In this document: positions 24,914 through 39,201 of the stretch, in pieces
Layout of the letters: each line of letters starts with the position of its first letter
Position numbering within the stretch: the stretch's first letter is position 1
NCBI GenBank assembly: GCA_911728455.2
Contig: OU452229.1
Span: 18,108,754 to 18,172,753 of the forward strand
Reading direction: 5' to 3'
Length of the DNA stretch: 64,000 nt
From: Marthasterias glacialis
Taxonomy: Eukaryota; Echinodermata; Asteroidea; Forcipulatida; Asteriidae
The notes under the pieces: model-generated
Told to the model about the DNA's origin: nothing
The model's database searches: none
The model's input: only the letters and a program-made list of their open reading frames with translations
Position numbers and translations under genes: made by a program

Positions 24914-26660
24914 TTGAACCTGGCTCCCCACCAGATATCTTGTACAGAAATATGTGTTCTAGACAAAATGAAATTTTACGAAGAAAAAAAAATAAAACAA
25001 AAAAAGGGGGGGAAAAAAAAAAAAAACCACGGTGTTGATTAGGAAGAAAATTTTTACTTTTTTAATCCGACGGAAAAGAAGAATAGAGTAATAACAGAGT
25101 GTTGTAAAGATTTCAGATAAAAAGAGACAGTGTTATTCTTGTATTGAGTGACCCATTCTGGGGCACATTTTCTGTGAGTTCTTAATCACGTTTCTAGATT
25201 TTAGAGAAAACTATTATTGGCTTTTTAATGTTGTGTAAAGTTTATGCTGTTGTAAATAATAACATAGAGTCATATCTGGACGCTTTTTGGACGCCCAGTA
25301 ATCGAACACTTCAAGTTGTTGGGATTTTTAAACAGAATTTTTAGTCATTTGTAAAAGTGGGTTATCGACGAAAGAAATGTCAAACTGAATGTTTTAAGGT
25401 ATTATAGCTGTGAACAAATGTGCATTAGGCGAAGCTGCTTCACAAAATGTATTGGTTTGTTGTTAGGCTTGTACAACTCCGACGTCAAACATGTTCCATC
25501 CAATCATTGTTAGTGCCATGCATGTGACTTAGCAGGATTTTTTTAGAAACTGATTCCAGGATTTTTCATTGATCTCCCTTGCACCGTCAGAGTCTTCTTG
25601 AAAGAGGCAAAGTTGCCATCATGGGAGATGAAAGACTCGGCCCCTTTTTGTGACCAAACCTTCAGATATCCATTTGAAATTCTATTCACCCAATTAACGT
25701 GATGTTATCATCACAATGATCTTGGTTGCATCATTTTGGGAATCAGTGTGGCTGTGTGTTACACGGTTTGGTGAGAAGTTTAGGCAATGCAGCGTTTACA
25801 CATCTACCCAACGACTCCCAAAATGTTGAGCGTGGCACAGTCGCCGCTCGTGACGTGCGTGCAAAGGGGGTCAATATAGAGTCTGTTACCCTCTACAATG
25901 TTACTTCATGGAGGTAGAAATTCCATGGTTACATCTTGCAGTTCTGTTGGCCTCATTCTTACATCAAGAGGGAGCAATTGTTCAGGATGTTTCATTTTCA
26001 TACGATCTGAACCCTGTAGTACTTTTTGCTTCAGAACACAGGTGTAGGAATCCTATTAATTGAGAACGACTTGTTTTCCCGTCAAGAGTTATTTGGAATC
26101 AAATCCAATTGTAGTAGGAAGTCATTTACCGGTACAAACAATGTCCGCCATTTTCTATGGGAACCTTAGTTAGAATGCAGAAGGTTCCTAAGACCTGTTG
26201 CACAATATGACAATTGTACGCATTTCAAGAGGGAGGTACATTGTATTTCCGACATGTCGTCAGAAGCAGGTCTTGATCTTAAGAAAAACAGGGGCAGGCC
26301 TATGCTGGCCAAATCAGAGAAATTGTTCAAGGGCATGCTGGCCAAGTTGGTAGTGACAGTGCAATTGTTCTGAAGCCAACTCGACAGGGCATGAGGCCGG
26401 TGGCCTTGGTTAAGATCAAGGCCTGCAGTAGACCTCTGAGTTTCAGGCTGTTATGTCACAAAGGAGTGGTTCGTAAACCTCTATCAGACTCCTACCACCT
26501 TGGTCCTGCTCCTTACGTGCAATAGCAATAATAAATACAGACTCTCATTTAACCAAAATAGAGCCAGATTTAAAATGCTATTCCTTCCTGGGTTTGAATA
26601 AGAGAAAAACAAGATTGGTTTTACTAGTATAAAGAGGTTATTTTAAATAAAAATAAAAAT
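24914..26660 (+). other. Probable 3' UTR and flank of the CTDSPL2-like gene
   Basis: AT-rich sequence with no coding signal follows the stop codon. AATAAA hexamers in the sense direction lie at 24991, 26530, 26646 and 26652, so the transcript end could be about 0.1 or 1.7 kb past the stop. The first lies in an A-rich run and may be fortuitous. A dispersed repeat occupies about 25696-25900. Confidence 0.4.
25696..25900 (+). repeat. Dispersed repeat G copy 1
   Basis: GATGTTATCATCACAATGATC, TTGGTTGC, CGACTCCCAAAATG and GTGCAAAGGGG blocks are shared with 49428-49640. A small inverted version of the GGGAGTCAAC...GTTGACTCCC part is at about 28930-29000. Confidence 0.5.
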
Positions 26661-29600
26661 CATTCCGTCTGATTCATTTGTTCTGCAGCAGCTGCTTGAT
26701 CATATTCAGGGTAATTGTAGGAGAAAACCGTTGTAGCTGATACGTAGAGGCGTCTTGTATTCTTGGTTCTACAAAAGAGAAATTCAGAGAAGAATCGGTT
26801 TTAAAAATCAAAACGTGTCATTTTAATTGTAACAAATTCTGAATTCCAATATTTTAAGCAAAGAGCGACCAAAAAGTAGAGATTTTTTTTAGGTCATCAC
26901 TGGTTAACTCTCTTTTGTATTCTTACTTTGGAACTGAGCATTTGTTGTGTTCAGAAGTTTGAAACAGGCGTGTCTAGAGTGTGATTCGTAAGGCCTTTGA
27001 AAAAAACTTGTTTGGCGTAACGGGGAAAAAAATAAAAAGTTATAGTCAGTAGGTCAAGTTTAAAAACGAAATGTGGTTATTTTTTATTTTAATATGCTTA
27101 AACGCTTTTGGTAAACCGGATGTTATGGCAAAATAATGTCACACATTAAAAAAAAAAAAACCAGCTACAGTGTTTATACATGCATTCTTTAATCAACTTT
27201 TCCATTTTCTATTTAATACATGGACGATGTGGTGATTTCCACCAATTAAATGCATTTTTTTCTTTTGATTAGTGTATTTTACAGTGTTGTTATTGTTTTT
27301 TCCACCTTTAAAGGGAACAAAAAAGTAGTGTCTACTGCAGTTTTAGGGTTGGTCGGGTTACGCCAAACATACCGTTCTTTCTTTAGGCCAAACAGATTAC
27401 TTCTCTTTGTTGCTGCTGTGATGCATGATGTTCATCATCATTATTTGTGATTGATATTTCTTGGGTTGGTGTGAACCACCCGATGAACAACTCGGGAGTG
27501 AATTTGAAACAACTGATCATATGTAGAAGCATGATTTCAAACTTGATTGATGGGGGGGGGGGTTATCAGGTAGATGTAAATATTTGTAAAGCTTGCTTGC
27601 GAACATTGCATTTCGGATTAAATTAAAGAGATATCAAACATTTTTTGTTTAAATTTTGAATGCAAATATTTTCAACTGTGGTACAGGTTCAGAACATCAG
27701 GAGGCAGTTTTTATCAAGCTGTCTTGCGAAGTGGAAGCTGTTACCGGCTGGAATTCTCAATTTAACGATTCAGTTGATAAAATTTACTGGAAATATTGCT
27801 TACTGAAGTTACTTACAAAGCAAAAAAACAGCGTGGGACCAGTGGTTAGAAATATAGGCCTGGTGGAATTTAGAGCTGGTAACTGTTTCCGTTAAGCAGT
27901 ATTTTTTCTGAACTAAGCAAAGTTGAGGATTGTGCCTGATCTTGGATCTGGTTTGAATGACAGAAATTGTTTAAAAAAAAAAATCGCAAGCCTTTCCAAA
28001 TGAAGTTAAGATTAATTCATTTATTTTACTTTGTTTTTAGTTTTTTTGTAACCTTCCAAAGTAAGCAGCTGGTCAACAAAATTTAAAAAGTCACTTATTT
28101 TTTTTTATTTATTTAATTTATTTTTTTGTTTTGTTTTTTTCGGGATCTGTTTTTTTTTTTTTTTTTTTTTCCAGACAAGATGACGATTTAGCATGAGCAC
28201 TCATATGCAATTTGTAATGAAGGGAAGTTTTTATAAATGATAATCACTTGAAGCATGCATGGGAATGTAAACAGTCTTAAATTCCATGCGGGATCTTTCT
28301 AGGGTTTTCACTTTTCACAAAAGTTTGAGTTGGTATTGGTTTATGGTACAAGGTTTGGTGGTCAAGTTTGCTTTTTGTTAAACCAAGTCGTGGGTAAACA
28401 AGCTAGTCTGGGATAACATAAGACTAAGCAAGCCATATCCAACTGGTTTGCCTGTATTTGTTGGGCTGAGTTTTGTATACTAGAGACTAAGCATACCAAA
28501 TGAAGCACCAAAGGGTTTTGCAGGTTTGCCTGATTTTGTTGCACTGAGTGCTCCGTATTCAATTAAGAATAAGACATTTCATGGGACTAGGAATACCGAG
28601 GCAAACAGAGTCTAAAGGCTTTGATTGTTAACAGATTTGTCGGAGTTGTTGGACTGAGTAGTGCACTACCTGAAACCAGTCATGTATAGCTGGGTAACTG
28701 GCATAACAATGAGGGACGAGTATTGTGAACTTAAATCAAATCTTGTACGGGACTAGGCATACCAAATCCAACATGGTTCACAGGTTTGAAAGCTGACTTT
28801 GCAAATGTCTGACTCTATTGGAACCGAGTGTGGCTCAATACTTTGCATACTCAGTCCATGATATTCCAAAATAATGATCCTTATTACGTATTTACCAGTC
28901 GCACGACGCAGACCACATCTCCACGCAATGTGCAACTACGATTTCCACCATTCTGGGAGTCAACTCCTTTGTGTACATGTTGACTCCCAAAATGGTGGAC
29001 GGCGGGAGAGGTGCGTGTAAGTCCGCTGCGCATCGTGAAGCGGGTCAGTCGGAAGTATCTCAGTAACAAATCTCACGGGATAATATTTAAATAGAGTAGG
29101 CAAATCCTTAGCAGCAGCGGCAACCAATTCCACACCTTACCTTACCAATAGAATACTTTCCTTTCATACGAGAAATAATAGCAACCGAAGGCTACACAGC
29201 TGTTAATTTTGGACAGCGCATTTGAAATGCATAGACAGTTGGATTTATCGGATTTATGGTGGAAGGCAACGTACGGGTTAATGTCATACGCATCTTCTAT
29301 ATTATAGTTGTATAAAAATGAAGTGTTCTTCTTGTACATACATCCTGTAGGAGAAATTTTAAAATACAGCAGTTGTATTTTTTTGCCGTTATTATTCCCT
29401 TTCTTATTTCCAAAGTGTATATTCCAATGTTCCCTGTGGTGCAAGCTGATAAAACCATGCTGTACGTGTGTTTGAGATTTATCTCTCTTTTTTTCCTTTT
29501 TCGCAGGAGCAAAAATTCCGATTAAAAAACAAATTCATGGCGACTTTAGCGATCATTAAAAAGAATTCAATAGAGATTTTGGGGGGAAGATGTAATGGGT

Positions 29601-29780
29601 AAAAGCTAATCTTGGTAAAGAACACAATGCTATCTGCCATTTTCATGACGTGGTTGAAAATCTTATTTTCAGAATTGATTAATCAAAAAAGACCACTTAG
29701 TTTCTTAATTTATCAATTGGTTCCTTGATTCATTGAATTTTATGTAGGAAGCTATTAATCAATTTTTGGGTGTGAACAAA

Positions 29781-29857
29781 TTGACTGGAGCAGGATTTGA
29801 ACCTGCGACCACCAGCTAAACGTACCGATGGTCTACCAACTGAGCTATCCAGCCCTA
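29781..29857 (-). mobile_element. tRNA-like SINE head or tRNA pseudogene
   Basis: On the minus strand GGCTGGATAGCTCAGTTGGTA (A box) and GCAGGTTCAAATCCTGC (perfect T arm) with a 7-bp acceptor pairing (GGCTGGA with TCCAGTC). The D stem and anticodon arm do not fold normally, so a functional tRNA is unlikely. Confidence 0.55.
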
Positions 29858-32629
29858 ATGTTTGCAGTCTCCCTATTTTGTCAATATCTTTGTTCAGGGG
29901 GGGGGGGCCAGTTTAACTGAAATTAAAATTTATATTTCAACAAATATAACCAAACAGATCCAATTTATATGAATTATTCCTGCCAGATGACATTACTTTT
30001 TTCTTTTCTTTCTTTTTATTTTTTTTTTTTTCACTCCACAAAATTCAATGAATTTCACACTAAAAAGCACAATAATTAGAAAAAAATTGCTGTGAAAAAT
30101 AACACCATGAAACAGTGTAGATGTGCAGAAGGCTAGACTGAGGAGGGAAATGAAGAAGAAAAAATTCCTGTAACCAAAAGGTTCAGTTAGGGGAAAACTG
30201 TGGACTGCTATTTTAAATGAAGAAATAGGGCAAGGTCGATCGAGGACCAGTGGTTAACTAATGATTGGTAAGTGATGTACGGAGCTCATGCGCACTAAAG
30301 TTGATGTGCGAACGATTCCAGTCATGTCATGCCAACACAACCACGAGAAAATGGCGAAATCAACCTTTATAATTTTTCTCATTACTGGGCCCCCTCTGCA
30401 CTGTGTGCCTTTAGCACTGTTATTATAGGTTACCAGTGATGCCACCAGGCCCAGTAGGCTGGTTGCGAATAGTCTAACCATCGTCAACTAGACAGAGTTC
30501 GAGCTAACTTAGTCAAACTATGGTTAACAGTAGTCATTGCGCAAACTTGGCCATAGGTGTCAATCAATTAATAAAGATGGGCAATGAGTTCCACAAGACT
30601 ATGAAAAAAAGAATGCTTGAAACTATTGCATTTTGAAAAAGGATTTTTTGAATGTAGGAGAATCTCTACGTTGATTGAATTAAATGTCGTAGAGACATTG
30701 TGTTCTGTTTTGACTGGGTTGTTTTGCCCACACACAAAAATAATGTACCAAAATGAATACTTACACAAAATAAAATAAACCAGTTACATGTAGGCGTGGA
30801 TTTTTCATATTGTGCCACAGTTGCTGTAAATTGAAGGCTAATTTATTTTAACTAGAATCTTCAAGCTGTGTTTTCAGAATTGTAGCTGAAAAAATCTTGT
30901 AATAAAAAAACACTGGTACTTCTGTTGAGAATTTTGGGATTGCGTGCTAGAGAAATGTGCCAAAAGATTTTTAGTTTTGCTTCTTTCTGTTTTTTCATAA
31001 TGGGAGGGGGGAACGTCTTCTGTATTGCAATTTTGCCACAGCAACGTTTCGTTGTGCTTTTTTTAGTTAAATTATGCAGGGCAAATTGATTTAGCCACTG
31101 TGTTTGTGGGTCATGATCATGACACACATATTGTAAACACATCTTGAATATTTATCAACAAAGATTCAAATTGTCACTGTTATTTTGTACCGTTGTGCTT
31201 ATTTCGAAGGAATAAAAATGTCTCGACAAGATTTACAACCCAGTAGCAGATACAATTGGAAAGCTGTAAATACTAACATGGGACGTGCATACTGCATCAT
31301 TATGAACTTGTTGTGAACCAGGATGAGACGTGGTTTTGCACGCTTTAATTTCAGTAATCTAAAAGCCCTTGTCTGATGAGGAAGGTTGTTGTTTTGTCCA
31401 GAGTTGAGAGAATCGTTTCCAGCCACTTATTTAGATGCCTTGGCAGATGAGACTTGTGTTGAATGGGTTATTTAGATGCCTTGGTGGTATTACTGGATGG
31501 CTTCTCAAATGGCGAAGGATTTAACTCCACGCTTGTACAAAAAGGTTACCATGGAGCCAACATCGTTTAAGCTGTAGTTACAGAATCGACATAATGGACG
31601 AGCATTCATTTGATAACCAGCACTCAATATTTAGGTCATGCAAGGAAGGTTTTTCCAATCCTTTCATCCACACAGAGCTTTGTCCGCCAGTTTGAAGCTC
31701 TGGATAAACAAATTAGTGCATAATTGCTTACAGAACCCAAGAAAAAGAAGGAATTTTTACAAGTGCCATAGCCAGGATTTTGATAATAGAATGGGAAACA
31801 AATGAGATCCAAATGACGGAGAAAGCTGGGTGACCAAATTAAACACTTGGTGACCTGAAGACGTCACTCTCTTTAACTGAACACTAAGGCCAAAAAATAG
31901 CCTGGTATCTGGAAAGGAACTATATCACTGCTGTGGTTATTGTTATGGCATGTAGTACTTGCTGTAAGGTCTAGCAGAAAAGCTTGTCACACAGACCTGA
32001 GCCGAGTTGCAGCAACTTGCGATAAGAAGCCATTTATGGTTTTAAAAAACTTATTAAAAAAAACAACAAAAAACATGCGCACACAGGGTGCCAGACTAGA
32101 CTGCGGATTAGGTTGTGCTACATTTGGACCAAAAATGTTGTCCATCAACCACGTGACCAAAGAAAATTGGTCCCTTCCTGTCGCAGCTCTCCCAATACAC
32201 AGTTCTGACACAGACCAAAACGTCTTTTGTTTCACTCGGTCATAAATTGCAAAAAGAGATTCAATTAGAAATTGATATTCTATTAATGGAAAACGTGCAT
32301 TGGGTAAAAGACTGGCATCACTTTTTGTATTTACAAAGTGCTGCATTAGGTTTCCCCAGAGAGTACTGACCAAATTAATGAGATACTAGTCAAACCGTTT
32401 AACTCCAAGGTTTTCTCGATCAAAAAAAAAAAAAAAGATACCAGCATAAAATATGTGTGTGGTCCTTGAGCTGAGCAAAATTATGTTGACAAACATTTAT
32501 TATTTATATTAACAACAAGCTGATTATAATGTGGAACCAAATTTGGTTGACTGTATTTTTAATTCAATGATAAGATCGATTTGTTGCACTGTGATTCTTG
32601 ACATAAATTCATCACTGGTGAGTTATATA

Positions 32630-32900
32630 AAGTAGCAAAATTCACAATTATTTCAAGACAAAGTACAGGGTTTTGGTAATCGGCAGGGGAAAATAAGTTT
32701 GAATCTGAAAGCTCACCGAATATTATGTTCTGCCAGCAGCGATCCTGCAGAAAAAGACTTCCGTCTGATATACTGTCCAAGTTAAGGAAAGACCTGAAAC
32801 AATCTTGGTTGCTTATTTCAGTTGCTGCAATCGAAATAAGCCAGATAATAGCGTGCACAAATCTCTGACAAAACATTTTTTTTCTTCTCAATAAAACAGG
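32630..32900 (+). repeat. Dispersed repeat H copy 1
   Basis: Diverged match to 43560-43960: AAAGCTCAC, TCTGATATACTGTCCAAG, then GAAATAAGCCAGATA and GCACAAATC...AAAACAT. Confidence 0.45.
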
Positions 32901-35900
32901 ACTGAGAGCTGAAATGACATATACACAGTATGTTTATATGTTTGTTTGGGGGGGGGGGGAGGTTCTTCTTTTTGAGAACTAGAAGATTGGAAATAAAATA
33001 TGGTTTCCCTTTAAAGACATGTAGCTCAATTTGAGAATTCATTCGAGTGCTTTATTCAGAAGAAATTGATTGGCCTTGGATTGGTTCTTTTCAGATTGTG
33101 GCATGGCCAACGCTCAGCTGTGAAACTCTGAGCTCATCTATAAGGGCAATACTTGTGCACACTTTGCCACTGCTGTAAGGGTTGGCCCTGATAAGATGCT
33201 TAATGTGATGTGAAGCTCAGCCACAATGTACCATTATTGTGGCTTAGCTGTTATGTTGTTTTTAAGTTTAACACCTAAAAGTCATGAAAAGTCGGCTCAG
33301 TTTTTGAGATATGAATTATAGAAGTTATTGTACCATTAAATTAAGTAAATAGGGAACTGGACAGACATTGCAACGGCATGTTAAAAGTCTACACCTTCCA
33401 GTCCCCTTCTACCAAAATGTAATTTATTTGTCATTTTGGAACATGTATCACAGTGGATGCATTTTGGATCATATAAAATCATTGTTAAAAAGGGAATTGG
33501 GTCATACATGAAACAGTTGTAGGAATCGTAGAGCAAACATGAAACAGTGAAGGTGACTAATTGCCAAAAATGCTATACAAAATTGTCTTTTTTATTATTA
33601 TTTGTTTTAATTTTTTTAAATGAATTGGAGATTTGTTTATTTGGTGGAAGTATATTTACCAGTGTGGCATGTGTTTTAACAATCTTTTTAAAAAGTGGTT
33701 GTATTTTTGGACCCTGTGTTTTGATTAAACTCTGTAATTACAGAAGTGTTTTGTAACAGACAGACATGATGTTATAATGAGTTTACACCTTGTAACATAC
33801 TACTGTAAATTACCTAACAAATTGGATGTCACACATATTAAGACTGTATAGTTCGAACTGTTAAAGTCAACTGTCAACTTAACTGTGGTTTGGGATTCTT
33901 AGTACAAGGTTTTGCAGCTGAAAGAACCATTCACACTTTAATGCAAGCACCTCATGCAATTACTGAAGCGTGATGACTGAAATAATTTGCCCTCAATAGT
34001 TTTAAAATGAAATTTTTTTTTTCTTCTTGTTAAACTAGTGTTAGGTGCAATAGTGTTAAAAACCTTTGACATCACTAGTTTAGAAATACCCATACTGGAG
34101 TACTTATGCACATGCATCACGTTACCAGAATTACACACGCATTTGCTAAGAAACGCAACATATTGTACATGTGCATATAGTAATCCAAAATGGCAGACCT
34201 GTGTTGCTATGGAAATGTGGCATCAGTGAGAAGAGTATTGAACTCTGATTAACCACACGGGTTGGCATGGACGGCCAAATGTTAGGAAAACATTCAATCT
34301 TGTCAGACGTTGTGACCAAATTCAACATGTTTTGGAAACTTTCTATTTAAAGGAAAAACATCCCACTATTGGTTTCTTTGTTTCCAACCAATTCAACACT
34401 GTTTTTGAATACTTGTGTAACATTTTTACAAACTGTGATTATCTTTTTTTGCTTTGCATTGACGGCTCCCGTAGTTGCTCCGTCTTGGTTGGCAAAATCT
34501 TGGGCTGTGACGTTGCAAAAGAAAGGTCTGTACTGTTTCAGAGATTTCAAAAACATCATCAAATATCTTATCAAGCTTTAGATGTTTTTACATGAAAACT
34601 CTAATGGCGGTTCAAATCTTTGCTTAGTTTGACAATCTGTGGGTTTGCAAATATCTATGCAGACTTTTGTTATCCCTAGAAATAGCAAAGCCATTTCATT
34701 CAACATAAATGTTTCCAAAATGAAACTAGACTGGTACCTTTTTGCAAAAGGAAAATATACCATTGCTTTTGTGTATGTTGGGATTCTTACAAAGATGCAG
34801 TCAAATAGTACCTTGGCTTTGGGGGTTTCTTTTTTTTTTTTCTCTCTCTCTCTCTTTATTTTTTAAATCTTTAATAGTGTGTGATGGCATTTTGAAATCT
34901 GTTGATACTCGTATAATGCAAGATGTAGAAGCATCAGATATACTGTAAGGTACAAACTCCAGTTGAGTTGACAGTGACGTGTATACCAGTATTTTGGAAA
35001 TGGATTGACAGTATTTTTGCTTAGTAGAAAGTAAAAGTTATATTCAGGGAGCTGACGTGTGATTTTGTCCTTTCTGTTTGTGTGAAGTGAGTTTAGGTTT
35101 TCTCTAAGATACCCTCATAATTCATACAAACCCGTAGTTTCCTACTTGTTGGGAAAACTTTGATGGTAAAAGGGTGTGCATAACATGGGTAGGATTGAAA
35201 CTATAAATATTCCCAGATTTACACATAAGTTACGTGGTATAAAGATGGGTCATGGTGGAAAACTTCCCTTAAAAATACATTTGCTTGAAATGAGTAAAAC
35301 AATTCATTTTTATTTGGTTAGACCGAAATCCATGTTTGAAAACAGTGATGTTTTTTTTTACTATTTTGAAGTGACTCCAATGACCTATTGAGCTTTAGCT
35401 TTAATAGGCTTGTTATATCATCTATATGTTGGGTTACATAATGTGCAAATTCTGGTCTTTGATAAATACCAATGTTGAAGGCAGGCTTTAATCAACACAA
35501 TCCACCTAATGGAAAACACCATAATAAATTTAAAATGGAGCCCTTTCATCAGCAACAATGAAAGCCAGGAACAAAGCAATTAGTCCTAGAGCAGTTGAGA
35601 AAGAGAACAAATCGCTTTGATGAGGTTTTTTCCCATCACTTTATTTGATTGGTTTCTCATACATTATTACTAATTCGCCAGTCAATTTTCCATACAAAGA
35701 GTTTCATTGAAATTAACAAGACGTTATTTTTTGCAGCCCATCCATCTGTTAAATGGCCCATGCAAAGTTCACTTGTGCTTGTCATCTTTTCATAACACCC
35801 TGCAGATTTCCCCAATGATCAAGCTAGTATTATGAGGTGGATTTCTCCCGATTTCAGAATTGGTCACTGATCTTGGAGGTGGAATTGCCGTCTCAGGAAC

Positions 35901-36621
35901 GTCTTTGTCTTTGTTAAGACCTAGTGTCGTAGTGCCATAGAGTTACTAACCCTTTTAAATGGTGACATCTTGTATAATTTAAGGGGCTTCTTCCCGGGGT
36001 GGAGAAGATACTGCTGGGTATAATTCATGTTCAAACACACACAACATCAATTAACAAAAAATAATATACCGAAAAATACATTTAAAAAACTTGTAACAAA
36101 AAAATAAGCTTAAAACAAAATAATGTAATGTACAAGATAAGCTCAAACAAAATAAGCGTAAATCTGGTTCAATTGCAAATGCGTGGCTAGTTTTTTTTAT
36201 TTTTTTATATGCAAACAATGAGTACTTTCCATTTTCCTGTTCTTCGAGGGAATTTGCATTGTGAAGTATGATGTTTATTGGCGACTGTTAAGCCCTGTCT
36301 TGACATATTGACGAGGAGCAGTTAATTAGGCTTCTTGTTCATACACAAGACTTCAAATAATTTCTGCTCGAGTAGGCATAATGTATAAAAACAGGTTTTG
36401 CATCCTGTCAACACATACTTACTTCTTTTACCATGGGGGAAATAATTTGACAGTCAATGACAACAAACAATTTATTCTAGTGTTTATTTTATTTACCTCA
36501 AACAATATATAACAATTGCATCATTTTAAATAGTTTTTAAAATATTCTTACTGAACCATTACTGAAGTCTACATAGTACCCTTTTATTGACCCATTTATT
36601 CACTTTTCTTGTCAGGTTCTT

Positions 36622-36863
36622 CACTCTAAAAACTGAAAGTGTTAAATTAACACTTATAGGGTGCTGTCAGTGACAACACTTTTATAAAGTTAGATTCAAC
36701 GATACAAGATAAATACAAGTGTCAAACTAGAGTTTCAGAAGCTGAGATTTAACTCTTAATGGTGTAAATTCAACTCTTCAATTGAGTTACATTCAACTCT
36801 TTCAAAGTGTTGTCACTGACCGGACTCTTTAAGTGTTGATTTAACACTTTGGTTTTTCGAGTG
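36622..36863. mobile_element. MITE-like element with CACTCTAAAAA ends
   Basis: Imperfect inverted halves: CACTCTAAAAAC..AAAGTGTTAAATTAACACT and GTCAGTGACAACACTTT on the left, mirrored on the right by AAAGTGTTGTCACTGAC and AACACTTTGGTTTTTCGAGTG. About 242 bp, non-coding. Confidence 0.65.
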
Positions 36864-37030
36864 TATAGTAACACTGAAAGTCTTTTCCTATCTACCCATT
36901 CTCATCAAACCACTGCAAGGTTCAGAACCTGCCCATGGGGAATAAAACTGTCCAGGTTTTCAAAGGCTTGACGGAGCACTGACTTAAATAATGAACAAAA
37001 CGCTTTTACTCCAATCTCCTATGGGGCATG

Positions 37031-37420
37031 TTGCCTTCCGATTGGGCGCTTTTGGGCTCTAAAAGGGCTTGTTATGAAATGAATATGGTTGGAAAACATT
37101 TTTAAATTAGAATATAATGATTCACACAAATATCCCTTGATATTGTGCATTTTTTTTAAATAAAAAACAGTCTGACATTTTGTAGAAACAAATTTTTGAC
37201 TCCACAAAATGGCGGACCGTATGTTTCTATGTAGAGTGCGGTTCCGCTGATTGTACTAATGTATGCTTTTCAAATCACTACTCACTAATTACAACACACT
37301 GTAGGTGTTGTATTGCATGAATAACACTTAAAAAGGATAAGGAGCAATTCCAAACGGAGCAATTCCAAACAGAACAATTGTAAGAGATTTGAAGGCACTG
37401 CGTCCCTTTAATCTTGAGGT
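37031..37420. repeat. Dispersed repeat B copy 1 (uninterrupted)
   Basis: About 390 bp shared with 63201-63975, including CGATTGGGCG, the TGTTTCTATGT block and the TTACAACACAC segment. It lacks the MITE found in the other copy and so serves as an empty-site reference. Confidence 0.65.
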
Positions 37421-38359
37421 AAACACGTTCAGTTGTGATTAAATTTGGATGCCTCACCGCAATACATTGAAATAATGTTTTGTGACCTACTTCCAATATT
37501 GCAAGAACATTGACCATACACAAATTGAAAGAAATGTTCACATCAATGTTGTGTTTGCCTTCTACGTACACGAATTGGCCAATTATTTATCGGGGATACA
37601 CTGCAGGGCATTATGTCCTGTTTCCATGTAGCCCGTCATTCGCTGGTTTGTTCGTGTCACGTAAAAGATGCAACTGAAACAAAGAGTGCTTAAACTTGGT
37701 GTAGTGCGCATGAGTTGCTTCAGCAGTGCTGTGAACTGTGCCTGGTGCTGATATATGATTTCCCCGGGTGATAATTTAAATAAGCATTTAAAGGTAAAAT
37801 GTTGGATGGGTAAAACCGATGCAGTGGTCTGAACTTTGTGTGATTCGATATATACATGGGAAAAAAACTGTGAAAATTTGGGCTCAATCTTTTGTCTGAA
37901 TCATCAACTTATATGCTGAAAAACCGTGCACACTTTTCAGCATGTAAACACATTGTCCTTAATTTTGATTGTCACAACCACAATTAAAATTGGGGTTCTT
38001 TATTTTCTCGGCCTTGACAGTATTTCAGGTAGAAATATTTCTGTAGAAGATTGGTACTGGTATGAACGTCATAATAAGTAAGCTTTCAGACTGATACCAA
38101 TAAAAAAGCAATTTATTATTATTATTATTATTATTTATGGTTTATTTTCTTTGAAACAAGTAGCCAGGGGCTGAAAGGCATTCAAATTTACACAGCTGGG
38201 GGTGGGTGGGTTGAAATGGAAAGAGGGGAGAAGGATGCAGGAGTGGGGCTTGAAGACAAACAAATATATGATTATTTATAGTTCTGGCAAGTAAGGGTAT
38301 TTGAATGAATACCAATCCTATATTCTACCTTTATAGGCAAAACAGAGTATTGTTAATAA

Positions 38360-38607
38360 CCAAAGATCGTATAGCGCCGAAGGCGCAAGATGGGTTACTC
38401 CGGCTGAAATGTGAAGTATGCACTGGACGCCATTTCAGTAAGCAAATCTTTTGATACAACAATAGATCAGTGCAGACAATGACCATTGCTAACAATGATA
38501 TAACAAAACATTTGTTTCCTAAAATGTTGGAATGCCGTACTTCTCGTTCCAACAATAGAAAGAGCTCCAGTAACCCATCTTGTAACTCGGCGCTATACGA
38601 TCTTTGG
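38360..38607. mobile_element. 248-bp MITE-like element
   Basis: The ends CCAAAGATCGTATAGCGCCG and the inverse CGGCGCTATACGATCTTTGG are followed inward by inverted AAGATGGGTTACT. TAATAA flanks both sides (38354-38359, 38608-38613). Confidence 0.75.
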
Positions 38608-38877
38608 TAATAACCATGGAGCAAGGACTTTCTCTATGGTAAACTCCACTGACAAAATGATCCATTGTATTTTTGTATCTCTTCTCTCTACAAACAGAAC
38701 TTAGATGACACTGGTAATATTATCCAAACACCAAAGCAATGTACTTTTTTCAATATTAGTGAGATGGATTTGAGTAGTGATGTTCCGACACCTATATCCC
38801 ATGGTGACTGCTGTATGTATCAACACCACTATGTTCTGACAACCCTATAACTCGATGACCCTTCACCATCTACATGC

Positions 38878-38915
38878 TAGGGTTAGGGTAAGGGTTTGGA
38901 TTAGGACTAGGATTA
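38878..38915 (+). repeat. Degenerate telomere-like hexamers
   Basis: Reads GGGTTAGGGTAAGGG then GGATTAGGACTAGGATTAGG, variants of the TTAGGG animal telomere unit in a short internal tract. Confidence 0.5.
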
Positions 38916-38927
38916 GGAACAGACATG

Positions 38928-39027
38928 TGTGGCGTCGGAACACAGGGGTGTCGGAACATAGGGGTGTCGGAACATAGGGATGTCGGAACAGAGGGGTGTC
39001 AGAACAGGGGTGTTGGAACATAGGGGT
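38928..39027. repeat. Minisatellite, unit about 18 bp (GGGGTGTCGGAACATA)
   Basis: About five to six imperfect copies of the unit. It is preceded at 38878-38915 by degenerate TTAGGG-like hexamers. Confidence 0.75.
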
Positions 39028-39201
39028 CAGCGGCGTAACCATGGGGGGCCTGGGGGTGCCCCCCCCCCCATAATTTCTCAGTGCTCCCCCCAAGGTGCCC
39101 TCCATGAAAAAAATTATGATTCATGTAATTGCATTAAAAAACGTGGACTCCCCACTGAAAAAATGCCCCCCCCCCATCGAAAAATCCTTGCTATGCCGCT
39201 G
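39028..39201. mobile_element. hAT-type non-autonomous element
   Basis: The termini CAGCGGCGTAAC and the inverse-like CTATGCCGCTG are flanked by exact 8-bp duplications ATAGGGGT (39020-39027, 39202-39209). An 8-bp duplication with CAG(C/T)GGCG ends is characteristic of hAT. At 174 bp it has no coding capacity. It is inserted at the end of a minisatellite. Confidence 0.8.

Noticed and set aside
29781-29857. Functional tRNA gene
   Set aside because: The T arm and acceptor pair well but the D and anticodon arms do not; it looks SINE-derived.
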